A stretch of DNA of 64,000 nt from Ustilago trichophora. Its lineage: Eukaryota > Basidiomycota > Ustilaginomycetes > Ustilaginales > Ustilaginaceae. Location of the stretch: contig OOIN01000018.1 of the NCBI GenBank assembly GCA_900323505.1, positions 496,001 through 560,000 of the forward strand. Reading direction: 5' to 3'. The notes beneath the pieces are model-generated. The model was not told the DNA's origin and made no database searches. It saw nothing but the letters and a program-made list of their open reading frames with translations. Shown piece by piece: positions 63,258 through 64,000 of the stretch; the first letter of the stretch is position 1; every line of letters starts with the position of its first letter. A program made the position numbers and the translations under genes.

Positions 63258-64000
63258 GGAGAGACGGATTACTCTGTGTGTGTGTTGTGTGGAACGAAAA
63301 GGCCGAGCAGCAACAAATCAGGAATGTCGGGAATTGGTAGCTTTCTGCTCACCACAACGCTTTCAAAATCAGCCTCGACACAGAAAAAAAAAAAAAAATC
63401 AAAAAAAAAAAAAATCCGAGAAAAAAAGAGACGGGCCGACCTGGAAAGAATCTTCGTGCAGCCATCCAGCGGGTACAGTCAAAATCAAGTGCGGTGGGTA
63501 GTACGGTATCTATTTTGAGCAGGCGACAGGCAGATGCTGTTGATGTTGCACTTTCAATGTGATGGTGGTGACCGGTGTTGAGTTGGTCGCATCAAATGCT
63601 CAGCAAAGTGGGAAATGTTGATGATGTTGCCTTTATTCGCCAGCGAAGCAGCAAATTTTGCAGAGGCACAACAAGTCTAACAATGGTTTCCACTTTTTTC
63701 ACTATGTTAGGTTTAGGAGCTAAGCCAGATGCGGCAGAAGGCGTTGCAACTGTTACGGCTAAGCATTTCAGGCCCAATCAAATCGCCAAATCGTGAATTG
63801 CGCGAAATCGGGGATTTGGCAATCTACGAGAAGAATTGGAAATTCTGCCGTTCTGCTTCTGCGCGTGTCGCCCAAAGTGATTTTGAGAGTGCGGCGCTCA
63901 AGAGCTTGGAGCGCGTCGAGAGGGGCGAAATTGGGATACAGTAATACTGTATGCCTCTCTCTCTCTCTCTCTAAGAGAGTATATCAAGACGACGCGTTTG
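62883..64000. other. Gene-free, repeat-rich right end of window
   Basis: An 1118-bp stretch with no supportable gene. It holds an (AG)n microsatellite at about 63222-63256, two A tracts at 63384-63398 and 63401-63414, and a CT repeat near 63956-63972. An 8-bp inverted repeat GCCAAATC/GATTTGGC lies at 63785-63792 and 63813-63820. A loose palindrome ATACAGTAATACTGTAT lies at 63937-63953. Open frames here translate the repeats and are not convincing. Confidence 0.55.
63222..63256. repeat. (AG)n microsatellite
   Basis: About 17 AG dinucleotides preceded by an A run, in the intergenic right end of the window. Confidence 0.9.

Noticed and set aside
63201..63518. 105-residue plus-strand open frame at the right end
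   Set aside because: Made largely of translated AG and A repeats.

Overview
This is a window of nuclear DNA from a filamentous or dimorphic fungus, most likely a smut-type basidiomycete (Ustilaginomycotina). That placement is inference. It rests on long, mostly intronless genes, short GTAAGT...AG introns where introns occur, compact and often convergent gene spacing, and a fungal gene set: a membrane-anchored Mia40, a Thi20-type fusion, Urb1, a Zn2Cys6 regulator, Sec6 and Tsc13. I cannot name a species. I recognise about 22 host genes and one DNA transposon, and I saw no tRNA, rRNA or CRISPR array.

Layout. 1-7.9 kb: the 3' end of a GMC oxidoreductase, a small acidic nuclear-type protein (three exons), a DUF4385 protein, an MFS transporter, glutamine-dependent NAD synthetase (two exons, the first only 14 nt) and a 127-residue four-exon gene of unknown function. 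7.9-19.3 kb: a large Zn2Cys6 transcription factor with a 1.3-kb upstream region, exocyst subunit Sec6, a four-exon coiled-coil protein and Mia40. 19.3-28.5 kb: an S49 (SppA-type) peptidase, molybdenum cofactor sulfurase, a small mitochondrial-type membrane protein and an AT-hook protein. 28.6-37.3 kb: MMS19, a GH20 hexosaminidase-D-like enzyme and the enoyl-CoA reductase Tsc13. 37.5-41.4 kb: a 3.9-kb PIF/Harbinger-type transposon with perfect 53-bp terminal inverted repeats, a Myb/SANT-like gene and a DDE transposase split by one in-frame TGA. 41.7-50.1 kb: a SET-domain ribosomal lysine methyltransferase (Rkm4-like), a second MFS transporter, a 2-kb gene-poor stretch and the thiamine gene THI20. 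50.5-64 kb: ribosome-assembly factor Urb1 (two exons, about 2318 aa), a Dcr2-type phosphatase, a membrane coiled-coil protein and a repeat-rich gene-free end.

The host genes are mostly unrelated housekeeping genes: NAD, thiamine and Mo-cofactor metabolism, Fe-S protein assembly, mitochondrial import, secretion, very-long-chain fatty acids and ribosome assembly. There is no evident gene cluster. Genes alternate as divergent and convergent pairs, several convergent pairs being separated by only about 80-110 bp.

Most interesting signals: (1) the Harbinger element, with a single nonsense codon in an otherwise complete transposase and a 20-bp perfect palindrome in each terminal repeat; (2) a short palindromic motif, GTACWGTAC, found about eight times, only between genes; (3) a 27-nt micro-exon followed by a GC-AG intron; (4) a Mo-cofactor sulfurase with an apparent N-terminal membrane anchor; (5) a 30-nt A tract encoded immediately after the MMS19 stop codon. 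I did not find a convincing wholly new multi-gene system.
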